Below are positions 37,555 through 47,619 of a stretch of DNA of 64,000 bases, in pieces. Source of the stretch: an uncultured Bacteroides sp. (GTDB lineage: Bacteria > Bacteroidota > Bacteroidia > Bacteroidales > Bacteroidaceae). Made by a program: the position numbers and the translations under genes. The stretch covers positions 744,001 through 808,000 of the forward strand of contig NZ_OY782495.1 of the NCBI RefSeq assembly GCF_963677715.1, written 5' to 3'. The notes beneath the pieces were generated by a model. The model worked only from the letters and a program-made list of their open reading frames with translations. It was not told the DNA's origin and searched no databases. Each line of letters starts with the position of its first letter. Positions within the stretch are counted from its first letter, which is position 1.

Positions 37555-39360
37555 ATGAAGAAGACTATTTTATATGCAGCTTTCATTGCAATGTTATCAG
37601 GAACAACGCTCACTTCCTGTGAGGATCTGTTCGGAGACTTTCTGGATAAGCAGCCCAGCAATGAACTTACCGAGGAGGAAACTTTTAGTTTGTGGAGTAA
37701 TGCTACAAAATTCCATTTTGACACATATAACTTTCTACGTCATGGGGCGTGCCGAATAAACAACTCATGGATGGATTCGGCCACAGATTTGGCAGAGACA
37801 AGTTATTCTACAGGCGGAACGCGAAACAGTTTTAATATAGGAAACTATTACGCCAACAGTGGGGCACCTGAACTAACAGATACATGGGAACTTTATTTCA
37901 GAGGCATCCGCAAGTGTAATATGCTGTTAACTCACATTGACAGTGTACCCAAGCCAACAAGTGATACAGAAGAAAATTATCAGAACGACTTAAAAAATTT
38001 CAAGGCTGAATCGAGGTTTTTACGCGCTTATTTTTATTGGGAATTATACTTAAGGTATGGGCCACTACCTATAATCACGGATGTACTTGATCCGGACGGT
38101 GATTTGCTGAGCGGTTATACCGAGCGCCCGACCAATAAGGTATTCATTGACTTTGTATTAACAGAACTCACAGAATGCGAAACGGGACTGATGGAAAAAC
38201 CGATGGGAAGCAATGGCGTACTTACAATAGACAATAACTTGTCCGGACGCATCTGCAAACCAATGGCAAGTGCATTGAGGTCCAGAATTATACTCTATAT
38301 GGCCAGCCCTCACTATCAGAAGATATACACAGCAGAAGGCAGTACCCCAATTACCTGGGAAGCTGCAGCCAATGCTGCAAAAAGCTTTATAGAAACATAT
38401 GGAAATCAGTATGGCCTCTATTATGGCACTAGCAATGACCCGCTACAACAATATCAAGAAGCTATTCTCTTACCACAATTCAATGGTAACAATGAAATTA
38501 TATTCTGGAGAAACGATACTCAAGTCGGCTGGTCGGCCATTTCTAATGATACTCCGGTAGGCGAAGGAGGTAACGGAGGACTCTGTCCGTCACAAAATTT
38601 AGTGGATATGTACGACATGGCGAATGGTCTTTCTCCTTTTAGCCAGTATGATGAAACAGGCGCTCCCGTATACAATGGAACAAACACGCCCGCAATCAAT
38701 CAGGAAAGTGGATATGATGACGCTCATCCATACGCAAACAGGGATCCGCGTTTTTACCGAACCGTATTATATCAGCAATCGATATGGAACAATGCTCAGA
38801 TAAATGTAATAAAAGGAGGAAGAGACAATCCTGTTGGAAATGCGAATGCCACACCTACAGGATATTATGTAAGGAAATACATTCCCGAAACGATTCTCTC
38901 CAGCAATCATTCTTTAACGGCCTATAGAAATTGGATCATCATCCGCTATGCAGAGATATTATTGAACTACGCCGAAGCAATGAATGAAGTGAATGGCCCA
39001 TCGGACGAAGTATTTAATGCATTGCAGAAGATTCGCGACCGAGTGGGTATGACTGCCAAACTATCGGCTCGCACCGATTTACAAACAAAAGATGCTTTAC
39101 GAAACTTTATCCGCAAAGAACGTACCGTAGAATTAGCGTTTGAAGATCACCGCGCATGGGATGTACGTCGCTGGGATGTGGCAATTCAAGCTCTTACACG
39201 ACCCATTTACGGCATAGAAGTAACAAGCGGAACAGATGGGAATCCTGTCTATACCCGTAAAATAGCTCAAAACAGGGTATTTAAAGAAAACATGTATCTC
39301 TATCCTATTCCGGAGAGTGAAGAATGGAAAACAAATATAGAAAATAATCCGGGCTGGTAA
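37555..39360 (+). CDS. SusD-family outer-membrane lipoprotein, arabinan PUL pair 1
   Basis: 601 residues. Lipobox TLTSC (about 18-22). SusD landmarks: FRGIRKCNMLLTHID, ESRFLRAYFYWELYLRYGPLP, WIIIRYAEILLNYAEAMNEV, FIRKERTVELAFEDHRAWDV, ending NNPGW. It lies 8 bp after SusC 1 and 11 bp before SusC 2. Presumed to bind arabinan chains or branched arabino-oligosaccharides at the surface. Confidence 0.95.
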   Translation: MKKTILYAAFIAMLSGTTLTSCEDLFGDFLDKQPSNELTEEETFSLWSNATKFHFDTYNFLRHGACRINNSWMDSATDLAETSYSTGGTRNSFNIGNYYANSGAPELTDTWELYFRGIRKCNMLLTHIDSVPKPTSDTEENYQNDLKNFKAESRFLRAYFYWELYLRYGPLPIITDVLDPDGDLLSGYTERPTNKVFIDFVLTELTECETGLMEKPMGSNGVLTIDNNLSGRICKPMASALRSRIILYMASPHYQKIYTAEGSTPITWEAAANAAKSFIETYGNQYGLYYGTSNDPLQQYQEAILLPQFNGNNEIIFWRNDTQVGWSAISNDTPVGEGGNGGLCPSQNLVDMYDMANGLSPFSQYDETGAPVYNGTNTPAINQESGYDDAHPYANRDPRFYRTVLYQQSIWNNAQINVIKGGRDNPVGNANATPTGYYVRKYIPETILSSNHSLTAYRNWIIIRYAEILLNYAEAMNEVNGPSDEVFNALQKIRDRVGMTAKLSARTDLQTKDALRNFIRKERTVELAFEDHRAWDVRRWDVAIQALTRPIYGIEVTSGTDGNPVYTRKIAQNRVFKENMYLYPIPESEEWKTNIENNPGW

Positions 39361-39371
39361 TTTAAAACTCA

Positions 39372-42300
39372 ATGAATATGTTTAGAATAAAATATAAAAA
39401 CATACTGACAGAATTCAACAAAGTTCTGCTCACAGTTGCCATGATGATGATTGTTCAAACTGCCTATGCGCAGCAATTAAAGACCTTAACCGGCCGCATT
39501 GTCGATAAAGAGAACAACCCGATTGCCGGAGCAGTGATAAATGTTACAGAAGAAAGCCGTATAGCTATTTCAGACAGCGAAGGTTATTTCAAACTTAAAA
39601 AAGTGAAAACAGCCGATGAACTTAGCATTACCAGTACCGGTTACAAATCGACCACTGCCATTGCCGAATTCTCTGATAGTTTAAAAATTGTGCTGGAAGC
39701 GGATATTGACGAATATGCACATACTACCGCAGTTCCTTTTGGTCGCAAACCTAGAAAATTCGTTACCGGTTCTGCTTCCGTCGTTCTGGGCTCCGAATTA
39801 GAAAAATATCCGGTTACCGTACTCCAAAATGCGTTTACGTCAACCTTAACCGGTGTAGAAACGTACGAAGCACAATCTGAACCCGGATGGTCGGAGACAG
39901 CACTTTATATTCGCGGCATTCGTACGATGAATGCAAGTGCCCGCTCTCCTCTGATTATCGTGGATAATGTAGAACGTGATCTTTCGTTTCTCGATGCTTA
40001 TCCTATTGAATCTATTACGATACTGAAAGATGCAGCTTCTGCAGCTATTTACGGTATGCGAGGAGCCAATGGAGTAGTATTGGTTACTACAAAACGCGGC
40101 GAAACCGGAAAAACAAAAATAGACTTTACGCAAGAGTTTGGCTATCAAACAGCTGCCGGTATACCTGAATCACAAAATTCTTATAATTATGCCCTGACAC
40201 GTAATCAGGCACGTTATCTGGATGGTTTACAGCCGGAATTCTCGGATGAAGACATACAACATTATTACGAAGTATGCAATGGAACTCTTGATCCTTCATT
40301 GAAATATAAATATTTCAATACCAATTGGCACGACACGATGTTGAGAGATTTGGCTCCACAATATCGCACCAATCTGTCATTGAGCGGCGGTAATAACAAG
40401 GCTCGTTATTATGTGTCGTTTTCATACTTGCGTCAAGAAGGCCTTTATGATACCAAATGGACAAATTGGAATGAAGGGTACTCTACACAACATGTATTAA
40501 ACCGATATAACTTGCGTTCAAATGTAGATTTGGATATAAATAAGTTTCTGAGTGTCTCTTTGGATTTGGGTGGACGTATAGATAACATTTCTCAACCGGG
40601 CATTGACGTATGGAACATTTTTACATGGGGAGCCGGAGAAAACAAACCGATTTATCCGGTATTCTGTCCGGACGGAAGCTTCTTTATGCCAACTGAAAGT
40701 GACAGCAAAAATGGTGCGGCACAAATAGCCGGACGCGGAATTGAAAAGAATCGTCGCCGTAATCTCTATACTAACGTAACGGCTACCGGGAATATGGACT
40801 TCATAACCAAAGGTTTAAAAGCCAAATTAACCGTAGGGTTTGATTCCTATGAAACTTTTCAGTCCGTTCAACAGGCAGATATTGATGTATTTTCATATAA
40901 CTACGGAGATGACGTAAATGACCCTTCCGAATACAAATATACACGTATGCGTACAGGAATTGCATTACCTAACCCGACAACCAGTCCACGCGATTATTAT
41001 TATAACATTAATATGATTGGTTCATTAGACTACGATCACACATTTGGCAAACATGCCATCAGTGCTCAAGCATTTATACGGACGTATCAAAATGTAGTTC
41101 GCGGTCAGGAATCTTCCAATCGATATCTCTCTTATAATGCAACAGCTACTTATGTATATAACAATCGGTATATCCTCTCCGGTAATCTGTCTCAGATGGG
41201 ATGCGATAATTTCGCACCAGGTGAACGTTTCGCTACGTTCCCGGGTATATCGGCAGGATGGGTCCTTTCTGAAGAATCCTGGTTAAAGAATAAGAACATC
41301 AATCTACTAAAATTACGTGCTTCTTACGGTAGAGCCGGACAATCTAACATAGGAACAAATCGTTATCCCTATCAAAGCACATTTGTAGAAGGCAGTGGTT
41401 ACAACTTTGGCACTTCTCAAACAGGTTGGGACGGAGCTTACGAATCGACAACCGGTAATAAAAACATTAAATGGGAATTATCCGATATGGTAAATGTGGG
41501 CATTGATTTCGACTTCTGGAATAAAAAAATTTATGGTAGCATCGATGCTTTCAAAGAATGGAGATCTAATATCTTAGTAACCCGTTCTACCATACCTTCT
41601 CTTTATGGTGCCTCAGTGCCCAATGATTCTTATGGCAAAGCAGAATCCAAAGGTGCCGAAATAACGCTTGGACATACAAATAAAATTGGTGACTTTACGT
41701 ATTATGTGGAAGGAATGCTGACATGGAATACCAACAAGATTACCGAAATGGACGAGTTGACTCCCGATTATGCATATCAGGCCAGAACAGGACAACGAAT
41801 TGACAGAAGCCAATTGCTAAAATGGACACAATGGGCCAGTGATGCAAACTTAATACCTACTTCTCAACAAGATGCCATTGATCATCCCGAAAAATATCCT
41901 TGGCATGCTGCCGGGCAGTATAAATTAGGGAATGCCGTTTTCGAAGATGTCAACGGAGACAGAATCATCAATAGCTATGATAAAGTGCCTTCAGGATATA
42001 CAAATATTCCAGAATTGATACCATCAATAAAACTGGGTTTCAGCTGGAAAGGATTTGATGTGCGAGCTGTTTTAACTGCTTACCTGAACCGAACAGTAGG
42101 ATGTCGTGAAAATATGGACAATGGTTTTGGATGGGGAGGAACCTCTACGCATGCCGTTACTCAAACATGGGGATACTATACGGATGACCCAACTGACCCA
42201 CGAAATATCAATGCCAAATATCCACGACTTTCGACCAGTTTTAGCGATATAGACAGGAATTATCCTTATAACGAATCGGACATATGGGTAGTAAACGGTG

Positions 42301-42518
42301 ATTTCTTGTCCTTCCGTAATATTGAGGTAGGTTATTCTTTACCTCAAAAATTAATAGCTAAAGTCAACATGACTAAATGCCGTTTTTATCTAAACGGTTA
42401 TAATCTATGGACATGGAGCCATCTTCCGAAAGGTTTTGATCCGGAAAACCCAACCAATTATATTTGGGCTTATCCAAAAACAAAATCATTTTCTATCGGT
42501 GTTAACATCGGATTCTAA
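39372..42518 (+). CDS. SusC-family TonB-dependent transporter, arabinan PUL pair 2, divergent TonB box
   Basis: 1048 residues: signal segment, carboxypeptidase-D-like domain (about 38-115, IVDKENNPIAGAVINVTEE), plug (about 130-240, DNVERDLSFLDAYPIESI, YGMRGANGVVLVTTKRGE) and barrel to NIGF. Where other SusC proteins have EVVVVGYG, this one reads DEYAHTTAVPFGRKP, so the TonB box is not recognisable. The rest of the plug is normal. It would import a second class of arabinan fragments with the SusD 22 bp downstream (BT0362/0361 position). Sequence differs widely from SusC 1, so the pair is not a recent copy. Confidence 0.94.
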   Translation: MNMFRIKYKNILTEFNKVLLTVAMMMIVQTAYAQQLKTLTGRIVDKENNPIAGAVINVTEESRIAISDSEGYFKLKKVKTADELSITSTGYKSTTAIAEFSDSLKIVLEADIDEYAHTTAVPFGRKPRKFVTGSASVVLGSELEKYPVTVLQNAFTSTLTGVETYEAQSEPGWSETALYIRGIRTMNASARSPLIIVDNVERDLSFLDAYPIESITILKDAASAAIYGMRGANGVVLVTTKRGETGKTKIDFTQEFGYQTAAGIPESQNSYNYALTRNQARYLDGLQPEFSDEDIQHYYEVCNGTLDPSLKYKYFNTNWHDTMLRDLAPQYRTNLSLSGGNNKARYYVSFSYLRQEGLYDTKWTNWNEGYSTQHVLNRYNLRSNVDLDINKFLSVSLDLGGRIDNISQPGIDVWNIFTWGAGENKPIYPVFCPDGSFFMPTESDSKNGAAQIAGRGIEKNRRRNLYTNVTATGNMDFITKGLKAKLTVGFDSYETFQSVQQADIDVFSYNYGDDVNDPSEYKYTRMRTGIALPNPTTSPRDYYYNINMIGSLDYDHTFGKHAISAQAFIRTYQNVVRGQESSNRYLSYNATATYVYNNRYILSGNLSQMGCDNFAPGERFATFPGISAGWVLSEESWLKNKNINLLKLRASYGRAGQSNIGTNRYPYQSTFVEGSGYNFGTSQTGWDGAYESTTGNKNIKWELSDMVNVGIDFDFWNKKIYGSIDAFKEWRSNILVTRSTIPSLYGASVPNDSYGKAESKGAEITLGHTNKIGDFTYYVEGMLTWNTNKITEMDELTPDYAYQARTGQRIDRSQLLKWTQWASDANLIPTSQQDAIDHPEKYPWHAAGQYKLGNAVFEDVNGDRIINSYDKVPSGYTNIPELIPSIKLGFSWKGFDVRAVLTAYLNRTVGCRENMDNGFGWGGTSTHAVTQTWGYYTDDPTDPRNINAKYPRLSTSFSDIDRNYPYNESDIWVVNGDFLSFRNIEVGYSLPQKLIAKVNMTKCRFYLNGYNLWTWSHLPKGFDPENPTNYIWAYPKTKSFSIGVNIGF

Positions 42519-42540
42519 TAATATTTAAACAGATGATAAT

Positions 42541-44346
42541 ATGAAGAAGTTTCTATTATATATTACTACGCTATTGCTTATTCTAACAAACTCAGCATGT
42601 AGCGATTATCTTGATAAAGAGTACGATGCCTCTCTCTCTGAAGAGAAAGTTTTTGGCAATGAAAGCCTGACACGCCAATTTTTGAGCAATATTTATACCA
42701 ACTTGCCGGATGGATTGGCACCATTTAATGATAACCAATTTACAGGAGCATCTCGCGACTGCATGACAGACAATGCCACATCATACTGGGGATTGCACTA
42801 TTACAACAAAATAAATCTGGATGCTTACACTGCAACTGACCATCCGCTTCTCGGTTTTTGGAATACAGATTTCTCCGGTATCCGTAAGTGCAACGTATTT
42901 CTTAAAAACGCAAAAGCTTCCGTAGTAGGCAATGCATCTCTATCCGGAGATGATAATCATTTATATGATCGCTATTGTGCTGAAGCAAAATTACTACGCG
43001 CCATATTCCATTTCGATTTGGTTTGTTGGTTTGGAGACGCTCCTATTGTAGGCGAAGATGAAAGCGGTACGCCTATCGTATTCGACATGGATAATCAGGA
43101 ACAAATGAATATTAGTCGTACCTCCGCACCGGAAGTACTGGAATGGATTGCCCAACAATGTGATGAGGTAAAAGATCTCTTACCTTTCAGATACAGCAAT
43201 GAGGACATTAACTGGGGACGCATCAATGGAGCCACTGCTTATGCACTAAAGTCAAGAGCATTATTATATCGTGCATCTGCATTAAATAATCCCACCAATG
43301 ATAAAACGTATTGGACTAACGCAGCTCAGGCTGCTAAAGATTTTATCACCAAAAATGCACAACAGTCCAGACCTTATGAATTATATGCTGATTATCAAAA
43401 ATGTTTTTATGATAATCCGACTTATAATAATGAAATTATTCTGGCTCGTTCAGTTTGGAATACAAACACAATAGATTTGCAATTATTACCTCCCGGATTT
43501 ACCGGTTCTGTATCGGGAGCCGGACGAACGAATCCAACTCAGAATTTTGTAGACTGCTTTGAAATGACTAACGGGAAGCGTATTGATGAGGCCAATTCAG
43601 GTTACAAGGAAACTGATCCTTATGCTAATAGAGATCCTCGTCTGGAAGCTACCATTTTCCATCACGGCTCTATATGGGGACGGGCCGACCAAGGAGAACA
43701 ACGTGCCGTGGATGTACACTTTAATTCGGCTACAGATAAAGGAGCCGACTATAGAGAATCTATGGGAGGAACATATACAGGATATTATCAAAAAAAGTTT
43801 GTAAATCCGAATCTCATTCTAAAAGATGCTAAAACTTTTCCGCATGCATGGATAATTTTCCGTTACGCCGAAATTCTATTAAATGCAGCGGAAGCCATCA
43901 ATGAATCCGAAGGACCTTCTCAAGCCTATCAATATGTAAATCAGGTTCGTACCCGTGCAGGAATGCCTGGTTTCTCTGATATGAATCAAGAAACTTTTCG
44001 CACTCGCATCCGTAATGAACGACGAGTAGAATTATGTTTTGAAGACCATCGTTTTTTTGATGTGCGTAGATGGAGACTATATGATGGCGTAACATCCGAT
44101 AACGAATTGAGTAAACCTCGTTACGAGCAACTATTGAATATGTACGGCATAGAAGTGACGATATCAGGTTCTAGTCCGCAATATACTCTTACAGGGGCAC
44201 CGGGCACCATAGGAAATGATATGGATCTTCGGGTATTTAATAACCCCAAAAACTACTATTTCCCAATACCGAGTAGCGAAGTAAAACGTGCTCCGAACTT
44301 AAAACAAAATCCCGGATGGGAAACCACTGGTTCGGATACTAATTGA
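42541..44346 (+). CDS. SusD-family outer-membrane lipoprotein, arabinan PUL pair 2
   Basis: 601 residues. Lipobox TNSAC (about 16-20). Landmarks: FSGIRKCNVFLKNAK, EAKLLRAIFHFDLVCWFGDAP, WIIFRYAEILLNAAEAINES, RIRNERRVELCFEDHRFFDV, KQNPGWET near the end. Followed after 19 bp by a strong hairpin and then the GH43 gene. Ligand presumed arabinan. Confidence 0.95.
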   Translation: MKKFLLYITTLLLILTNSACSDYLDKEYDASLSEEKVFGNESLTRQFLSNIYTNLPDGLAPFNDNQFTGASRDCMTDNATSYWGLHYYNKINLDAYTATDHPLLGFWNTDFSGIRKCNVFLKNAKASVVGNASLSGDDNHLYDRYCAEAKLLRAIFHFDLVCWFGDAPIVGEDESGTPIVFDMDNQEQMNISRTSAPEVLEWIAQQCDEVKDLLPFRYSNEDINWGRINGATAYALKSRALLYRASALNNPTNDKTYWTNAAQAAKDFITKNAQQSRPYELYADYQKCFYDNPTYNNEIILARSVWNTNTIDLQLLPPGFTGSVSGAGRTNPTQNFVDCFEMTNGKRIDEANSGYKETDPYANRDPRLEATIFHHGSIWGRADQGEQRAVDVHFNSATDKGADYRESMGGTYTGYYQKKFVNPNLILKDAKTFPHAWIIFRYAEILLNAAEAINESEGPSQAYQYVNQVRTRAGMPGFSDMNQETFRTRIRNERRVELCFEDHRFFDVRRWRLYDGVTSDNELSKPRYEQLLNMYGIEVTISGSSPQYTLTGAPGTIGNDMDLRVFNNPKNYYFPIPSSEVKRAPNLKQNPGWETTGSDTN

Positions 44347-44365
44347 TAACGAAGAATGATAAAAA

Positions 44366-44404
44366 TGTGCCAATGTGCTACAAATAAATAAGCACATTGG
44401 CATA
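44366..44404 (+). terminator. Hairpin between susD 2 and the FN3-GH43 gene
   Basis: TGCCAATGTGCT (44368-44379) pairs with AGCACATTGGCA (44391-44402), extended by two more pairs including a G-U, with an 11-nt loop, then TTATTTTAAT. It looks like a terminator or attenuator inside the PUL operon; the next gene starts at 44434 with no obvious promoter between. Confidence 0.7.
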
Positions 44405-44433
44405 TTATTTTAATAACATTTATTCTAAAAATA

Positions 44434-46320
44434 ATGATAATAGATTCTATTAAATGGCGTTGGATTGGCTTTTTTATATGCATATGCTACGGATGTGAAA
44501 AGTCGGATGATCTGCCGGATGGAAATTATCCGACTGTAGCCGACTTAACTATAAAAGAGGTTACCTCCACCACTGCTGCTTTTTCATATAGTATTCCGGA
44601 TGACGGAGGCAATGCAATTATCGAGAAAGGGCTTTGTTGGAGTCAATCTAAAGAAAACCCGACTAAAGAAGATAATTCAATTAGCATCGACGCAAATAGT
44701 TCTGACATAAGCGGAGAAATAATAGGTCTTATTTCGAATACGACCTATCACACCAGAGCGTATGCCATTAATAAAGTTGGCATAGCATACTCTCCTTCTA
44801 TCTCATTCACCACACTTTCCAGCTATGTAGCTCCTACTTACAAAGACGATTATAGCTCTATAGCAGATTGGAGCATGCGTGCTTCCTGGAATCTGGCCAA
44901 TGTGCACGATCCTACCGTAGAGAAGGATGGAGATTATTATTATATGTATACCACAGATGCTTCGTACGGTAATGCCACAGAAGGACATGGACATTTTCAT
45001 TGCCGCCGTTCAACAGATTTAGTGAATTGGGAATACATGGGTGCAACCATGCTTGAAACACCCGCATGGGTAAAAGATTCACTTAACAGTATGCGAAACC
45101 GTATGGGATTAGCTGCCATAGATAATCCAACATATGGATATTGGGCTCCCGTAGTGAGAAAAGTTAGCAGCAATAAATATCGCATGTATTATAGCATCGT
45201 TGCGGATAATTATATTAAAAGCGGAAAAGCCAATACCACAGACAATTTCGATGGTTCATGGACAGAAAGGGCTTTTATCGGTATGATGGAAACAGACAAT
45301 CTGGCAAACAATTTATGGGTTGACAAAGGCTATGTCATTACTTCATCTACAGACAGAGGGCTCGACTGGACAAGAAGTAGCTTAAACGATTGGAACGCAT
45401 ACTTCAAATGGAATGCCATTGACCCTTCATTTATTATCACTCCAAACAATGAGCAATGGCTTGTTTATGGTTCATGGCATTCGGGCATTGTAGCCGTTCA
45501 ACTGAATGCCACAACAGGAAAACCTGAAAAACTAGGCGAACCATGGAATGCGAATGCTCTCAGCAATTATGGTGTACGTATTGCCACCCGAAACAGTCAG
45601 AGTCGCTGGCAAGGATCTGAAGCTCCGGAAATTATTTATAACGAGAAGACAGGATATTATTACTTATTTCTCGCTTATGATGAACTGTCCGTTGCTTACA
45701 ACACACGTGTGTGCCGTTCTCAAAACATCACCGGGCCTTATTACGGAATAGATGGGCAAAACATAACCGAAGGAGCTGAATGTTGGCCCATACTAACCCA
45801 TCCTTACAAGTTCAATAATCATTCCGGATGGGTAGGCATCTCTCATTGCTGCATCTTTAAAGACGATAATGATAATTGGTATTATTGCTCTCAAGGCCGA
45901 TTGCCGGCAAACACCAATGGCAATGCTTACAGCAATGCAATAATGATGGGGCAGATTCGTGCCATTAAATGGACGCAAAATGGCTGGCCGGTGGTTATGC
46001 CCGAAAGATATGCAGCTGTACCGCAAACAGAGATCAAAGAAGATGAACTAATTGGATCTTGGGAAAATATAACCTTAGCCTATAGTTATGGAAAACAGCA
46101 AACGTCTCAAACTCTAGTTCTTTCATCCGGCGGGAAAGCCACCGGAGCAATCAATGGCAACTGGACGTATGATGAAAAAACAAATCTATTAACTGTCGGA
46201 ACTTTAACGTTAAATGTGCAACGGGAACTCGATTGGGAAAGAAGCACTCGCATCCCAACATTAGTTTATGCCGGATTAACTTCGTCGGGACAATCTGTCT
46301 GGGGTAAAAAAACAAAGTAA
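44434..46320 (+). CDS. FN3-GH43 endo-alpha-1,5-L-arabinanase-like lipoprotein
   Basis: 628 residues. A short hydrophobic N-terminus with Cys near residue 21 (CYGCEKSDD) suggests a lipoprotein with an atypical lipobox. A fibronectin-III-like domain spans about 32-128 (VTSTTAAFSYSIPDDGG, LISNTTYHTRAYAINKVG). The GH43 propeller follows (about 145-510) with NVHDPTVEKDGDYYYMYTTD, WNAIDPSFIITP and GSEAPEIIYNEKTGYYYLFL, giving base, modulator and acid. A C-terminal beta-sandwich (about 540-628) ends with the LVYAGLTSSGQSVWGKKTK motif. The FN3 domain probably holds the enzyme away from the membrane so it can attack long arabinan. BT0360 position. Confidence 0.9.
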   Translation: MIIDSIKWRWIGFFICICYGCEKSDDLPDGNYPTVADLTIKEVTSTTAAFSYSIPDDGGNAIIEKGLCWSQSKENPTKEDNSISIDANSSDISGEIIGLISNTTYHTRAYAINKVGIAYSPSISFTTLSSYVAPTYKDDYSSIADWSMRASWNLANVHDPTVEKDGDYYYMYTTDASYGNATEGHGHFHCRRSTDLVNWEYMGATMLETPAWVKDSLNSMRNRMGLAAIDNPTYGYWAPVVRKVSSNKYRMYYSIVADNYIKSGKANTTDNFDGSWTERAFIGMMETDNLANNLWVDKGYVITSSTDRGLDWTRSSLNDWNAYFKWNAIDPSFIITPNNEQWLVYGSWHSGIVAVQLNATTGKPEKLGEPWNANALSNYGVRIATRNSQSRWQGSEAPEIIYNEKTGYYYLFLAYDELSVAYNTRVCRSQNITGPYYGIDGQNITEGAECWPILTHPYKFNNHSGWVGISHCCIFKDDNDNWYYCSQGRLPANTNGNAYSNAIMMGQIRAIKWTQNGWPVVMPERYAAVPQTEIKEDELIGSWENITLAYSYGKQQTSQTLVLSSGGKATGAINGNWTYDEKTNLLTVGTLTLNVQRELDWERSTRIPTLVYAGLTSSGQSVWGKKTK

Positions 46321-46383
46321 AGACAAATAAAATCAGCTTTCCATGCTGCATAACATATAAAAGAAAGAACCACGATAATTAAT

Positions 46384-46430
46384 AAGTGTTACTTTTACAC
46401 CTAAATAACATAAGTGTCTTATTTACACTA
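46384..46430. promoter_or_regulatory. Two palindromes AAGTGT-N7-ACAC[CT][TA], candidate AraR operators
   Basis: AAGTGT at 46384-46389 with ACACCT at 46397-46402, and AAGTGT at 46412-46417 with ACACTA at 46425-46430, starts 28 bp apart. They end 22 bp before the first gene of the arabinose operon, which encodes the AraR-like regulator. A related palindrome is at 32703-32721. Confidence 0.5.
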
Positions 46431-46452
46431 TCAATCACAAAATTTGGTAACC

Positions 46453-47592
46453 ATGAAAAAACAATTATTCTCAATTGGAATTATTACATTTATGATGATT
46501 TCCTGCCATAGCAAGCCTAAGGACGAGCTAACTCTATCCGGATTAAATCCCAAAAATTTCCAAACGGAAATAAATCAAATGCCCGTAAACCTCTACACAT
46601 TGAAAAATAAATCGGGAATGGAAGTTTGCATCACTAACTTTGGAGGTAGAATTGTATCTATTATGGTTCCGGATAAAAGCGGTACAATGAAAGATGTAGT
46701 TCTCGGCTTTGACAGTATTTCCGACTATATCAATATACCCAGTGATTTCGGTGCCTCTATTGGCAGGTATGCTAATCGTATTAAACACGGAAGAATGGTT
46801 ATTAACGGAGATTCCATACAACTTCCAATAAACAATTTCGGGCATTGCCTGCATGGTGGTCCCAAAGGGTGGCAATATCAGGTGTACGAAGCTAAACCTA
46901 TTAATGAAACGACGTTGGAACTCACACGAAAATCACCCGACGGAGACGAAAACTTCCCCGGAAATGTAACAGCCAAAGTAACTTATACTCTGACTGATAA
47001 TAACTCTATTGATATTAAATATGAAGCAACGACGGACAAAACAACAGTCATCAACATGACCAATCATTCTTATTTCAATCTTTCCGGTAACGCCGAAAAT
47101 CTGATAACAGACAACCTGCTATATATTAATGCTGATAAATTCACTCCGGTAGACAGTACTTTTATGACCACAGGAGAAATTAGTCCCGTAGCAAATACTC
47201 CGATGGATTTCACTACTCCTAAACCCATAGGGCAAGATATCAACAAATATGACTACACACAATTAAAAAACGGCAATGGGTATGATCATAATTGGGTACT
47301 TAACACTGCCGGAGACATTAAACAAGTGGCTGCAAGACTCTATTCTCCCATCAGCGGCATTACATTAGAAGTATACACCAACGAACCCGGCATACAAGTA
47401 TATAGTGGAAACTTCCTTGACGGAACAGTGAAAGGGAAGAAAGGCATCATCTATAAACAACGAACAGCCGTATGTATGGAAACACAGCACTATCCCGACA
47501 GTCCAAATGAGCCTCAATGGCCATCTGTTATTCTTAAACCGGGACAAACGTACCATAGCCATTGCATCTTCAAATTCAGCGTAAAGAAATAA
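46453..47592 (+). CDS. Aldose 1-epimerase (mutarotase) lipoprotein
   Basis: 379 residues from ATG 46453 (MKKQLFSIGIITFMMISCHS); the upstream start at 46414 lies in the palindrome region and is rejected. Lipobox MISC predicts a lipoprotein, so this mutarotase acts outside the cytoplasm. GalM motifs: TNFGGRIVSIMVPDK, GASIGRYANRIKHGR, NMTNHSYFNLSG (catalytic His), YDHNWVL, and the catalytic Glu in VCMETQHYPDSPNEP. It interconverts alpha and beta anomers of released sugar, here presumably L-arabinose, before transport. First gene of the arabinose operon. Confidence 0.93.
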   Translation: MKKQLFSIGIITFMMISCHSKPKDELTLSGLNPKNFQTEINQMPVNLYTLKNKSGMEVCITNFGGRIVSIMVPDKSGTMKDVVLGFDSISDYINIPSDFGASIGRYANRIKHGRMVINGDSIQLPINNFGHCLHGGPKGWQYQVYEAKPINETTLELTRKSPDGDENFPGNVTAKVTYTLTDNNSIDIKYEATTDKTTVINMTNHSYFNLSGNAENLITDNLLYINADKFTPVDSTFMTTGEISPVANTPMDFTTPKPIGQDINKYDYTQLKNGNGYDHNWVLNTAGDIKQVAARLYSPISGITLEVYTNEPGIQVYSGNFLDGTVKGKKGIIYKQRTAVCMETQHYPDSPNEPQWPSVILKPGQTYHSHCIFKFSVKK

Positions 47593-47619
47593 TTATTAAC
47601 CTTAAAATGAAATAAAATC

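Noticed and set aside
34427-44346. Recent duplication producing the two arabinan SusCD pairs
   Set aside because: The two SusC and two SusD proteins differ throughout, including the TonB box, so they are old, distinct pairs and not a recent tandem copy.
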